From assembly GCA_038230775.1 (NCBI GenBank), contig JBBRMQ010000089.1, forward strand, positions 1 through 14,956: 14,956 bases of DNA. Reading direction: 5' to 3'. Of the stretch, positions 14,250-14,956 are shown one piece after another (positions within the stretch are counted from its first letter, which is position 1; each line of letters starts with the position of its first letter). Source of the DNA: JBBRMQ01 sp038230775 (lineage in GTDB: Bacteria; Acidobacteriota; Thermoanaerobaculia; Gp7-AA8). The position numbers and the translations under genes are program-made. The notes beneath the pieces were generated by a model. The model saw nothing but the letters and a program-made list of their open reading frames with translations. It did not search any database and was not told the origin of the DNA.

Positions 14250-14956
14250 CTCGGCAGGCGCCTCGGGTTCCGCATCAGGTGGATCATTTCCTTGACCGCG
14301 GCCTGGAGGCCGACCAGCGACGCGCGGGCGATGATCGAGTGGCCGATGTTGAGCTCCTCGATCTCTTCGATCTGGGCGATCCCGTCGATGTTGCGGTAGT
14401 TCAGCCCGTGACCCGCTAGAACGATGAGGCCGATCTTCTTCGCCGCCTTTGCGGCCATGGCGACCTTCTCCAGATCCTGCGACCATGCACCCTTGCGCCA
14501 GGCCTCGGTGTACCTGCCGGTGTTGATCTCGATCTTCGGCGCGCGCAGCTTCTGGCACTGACGGATCTGCTCGAGATCGGGATCGACGAACATCGAGACC
14601 TCGATCCCCGCGTCGCGCAGTTGGCTGATGATCTTCTCCAGATTCGGCGCATGCAGCACAACATCCAGCCCGCCCTCGGTCGTCAGTTCGTCGCGGCGCT
14701 CGGGGACGAGAGTGACCTGATGCGGTTTGATGTTCTGCGCGATGCGAACCATCTCCGGGTTGGCGGCCATCTCGACGTTGAGATGGGTCGAGACGCTCTT
14801 GCGGAGGAGGTCGACGTCGCGGTCCTGGATGTGCCGCCGATCCCCGCGCAAGTGGACGGTGATGCCCTGCGCGCCAGCGAGCTCGCAGAGAACGGCCGCA
14901 GCAACCGGATCGGGCTCATCCGTCTTGCGCGCTTCACGGATCGTGGCGATGTGATC
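14231..14956 (-). CDS. pdxJ: Pyridoxine 5'-phosphate synthase PdxJ, 5' end beyond window
   Basis: The frame is open from the last base of the window down to a TGA at 14231-14233 and gives 241 residues; only about ten N-terminal residues are missing, as E. coli PdxJ has 243. PdxJ condenses 1-deoxyxylulose 5-phosphate with 3-amino-2-oxopropyl phosphate to pyridoxine 5'-phosphate, a cytoplasmic step of DXP-dependent vitamin B6 synthesis. The visible start reads D-H-I-A-T-I-R-E-A-R with D-E-P-D-P just after. Active-site regions are present: H-L-R-G-D-R-R-H-I, H-L-N-V-E-M, I-E-I-N-T-G-R-Y, A-G-H-G-L-N-Y and N-I-G-H-S-I-I-A-R-A. A TTG at 14849-14851 could be mistaken for the start, but the conserved sequence continues past it to the window edge. 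Confidence 0.96.
   Translation of the reverse strand, partial: DHIATIREARKTDEPDPVAAAVLCELAGAQGITVHLRGDRRHIQDRDVDLLRKSVSTHLNVEMAANPEMVRIAQNIKPHQVTLVPERRDELTTEGGLDVVLHAPNLEKIISQLRDAGIEVSMFVDPDLEQIRQCQKLRAPKIEINTGRYTEAWRKGAWSQDLEKVAMAAKAAKKIGLIVLAGHGLNYRNIDGIAQIEEIEELNIGHSIIARASLVGLQAAVKEMIHLMRNPRRLPSQARNS

Noticed and set aside
14849..14851. TTG as the start of pdxJ
   Set aside because: Conserved PdxJ sequence continues in frame for 35 more residues to the window edge, so this codon is an internal leucine.

Overview
The window looks like chromosomal DNA of a GC-rich, Gram-negative bacterium with an outer membrane. It carries a usher and chaperone system, an outer-membrane export route, ETF-ubiquinone oxidoreductase and pdxJ. 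The mix of a Csu-type pilus locus, a large PDZ/multi-TM/GAF/PP2C phosphatase and a MoxR-DUF58-transglutaminase operon would suit an acidobacterial or similar non-model lineage. That placement is an impression from gene content, not a tested assignment. I see no rRNA, tRNA, insertion sequence, integrase or CRISPR array.

Region 1 (1-5530, + strand) is an archaic (Csu-type) chaperone-usher pilus locus built on spore coat U (SCPU) domain subunits. It runs: 3' end of one pilin-like subunit; a strong terminator and palindromic repeats; a second, closely related subunit; periplasmic chaperone; a third, divergent subunit; outer-membrane usher; and a two-domain SCPU protein that matches the tip adhesin layout of CsuE. 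From 499 onward the genes are packed with gaps of 0-10 nt or overlaps and probably form one operon. The chaperone would hold subunits in the periplasm, the usher would polymerise and secrete them, and the two-domain protein would cap the fibre.

Region 2 (5560-8319, - strand) is one long gene for a membrane-bound PP2C/SpoIIE-type phosphatase with an extracytoplasmic PDZ domain and a GAF domain. It converges on the pilus operon, separated by only 29 bp that are mostly filled by another copy of the palindromic repeat. No partner switch proteins (anti-sigma kinase, STAS antagonist) are in view.

Region 3 (8320-10236) holds a divergent intergenic region with an unusual inverted array of ATTCAACATT-type units, followed by ETF-ubiquinone oxidoreductase, which feeds electrons from acyl-CoA and related dehydrogenases into the quinone pool.

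Region 4 (10281-14249, + strand) is a tightly overlapping three-gene operon: MoxR-family AAA+ ATPase, DUF58 protein and a TgpA-like membrane transglutaminase. Region 5 (14231-14956, - strand) is pdxJ (pyridoxine 5'-phosphate synthase), cut by the window end. It overlaps the transglutaminase gene tail to tail.

Most of the window is recognisable biology. The less ordinary material is in the non-coding repeats, in the arrangement of the pilin paralogues around a terminator, and in the orphan PDZ-GAF-PP2C receptor.
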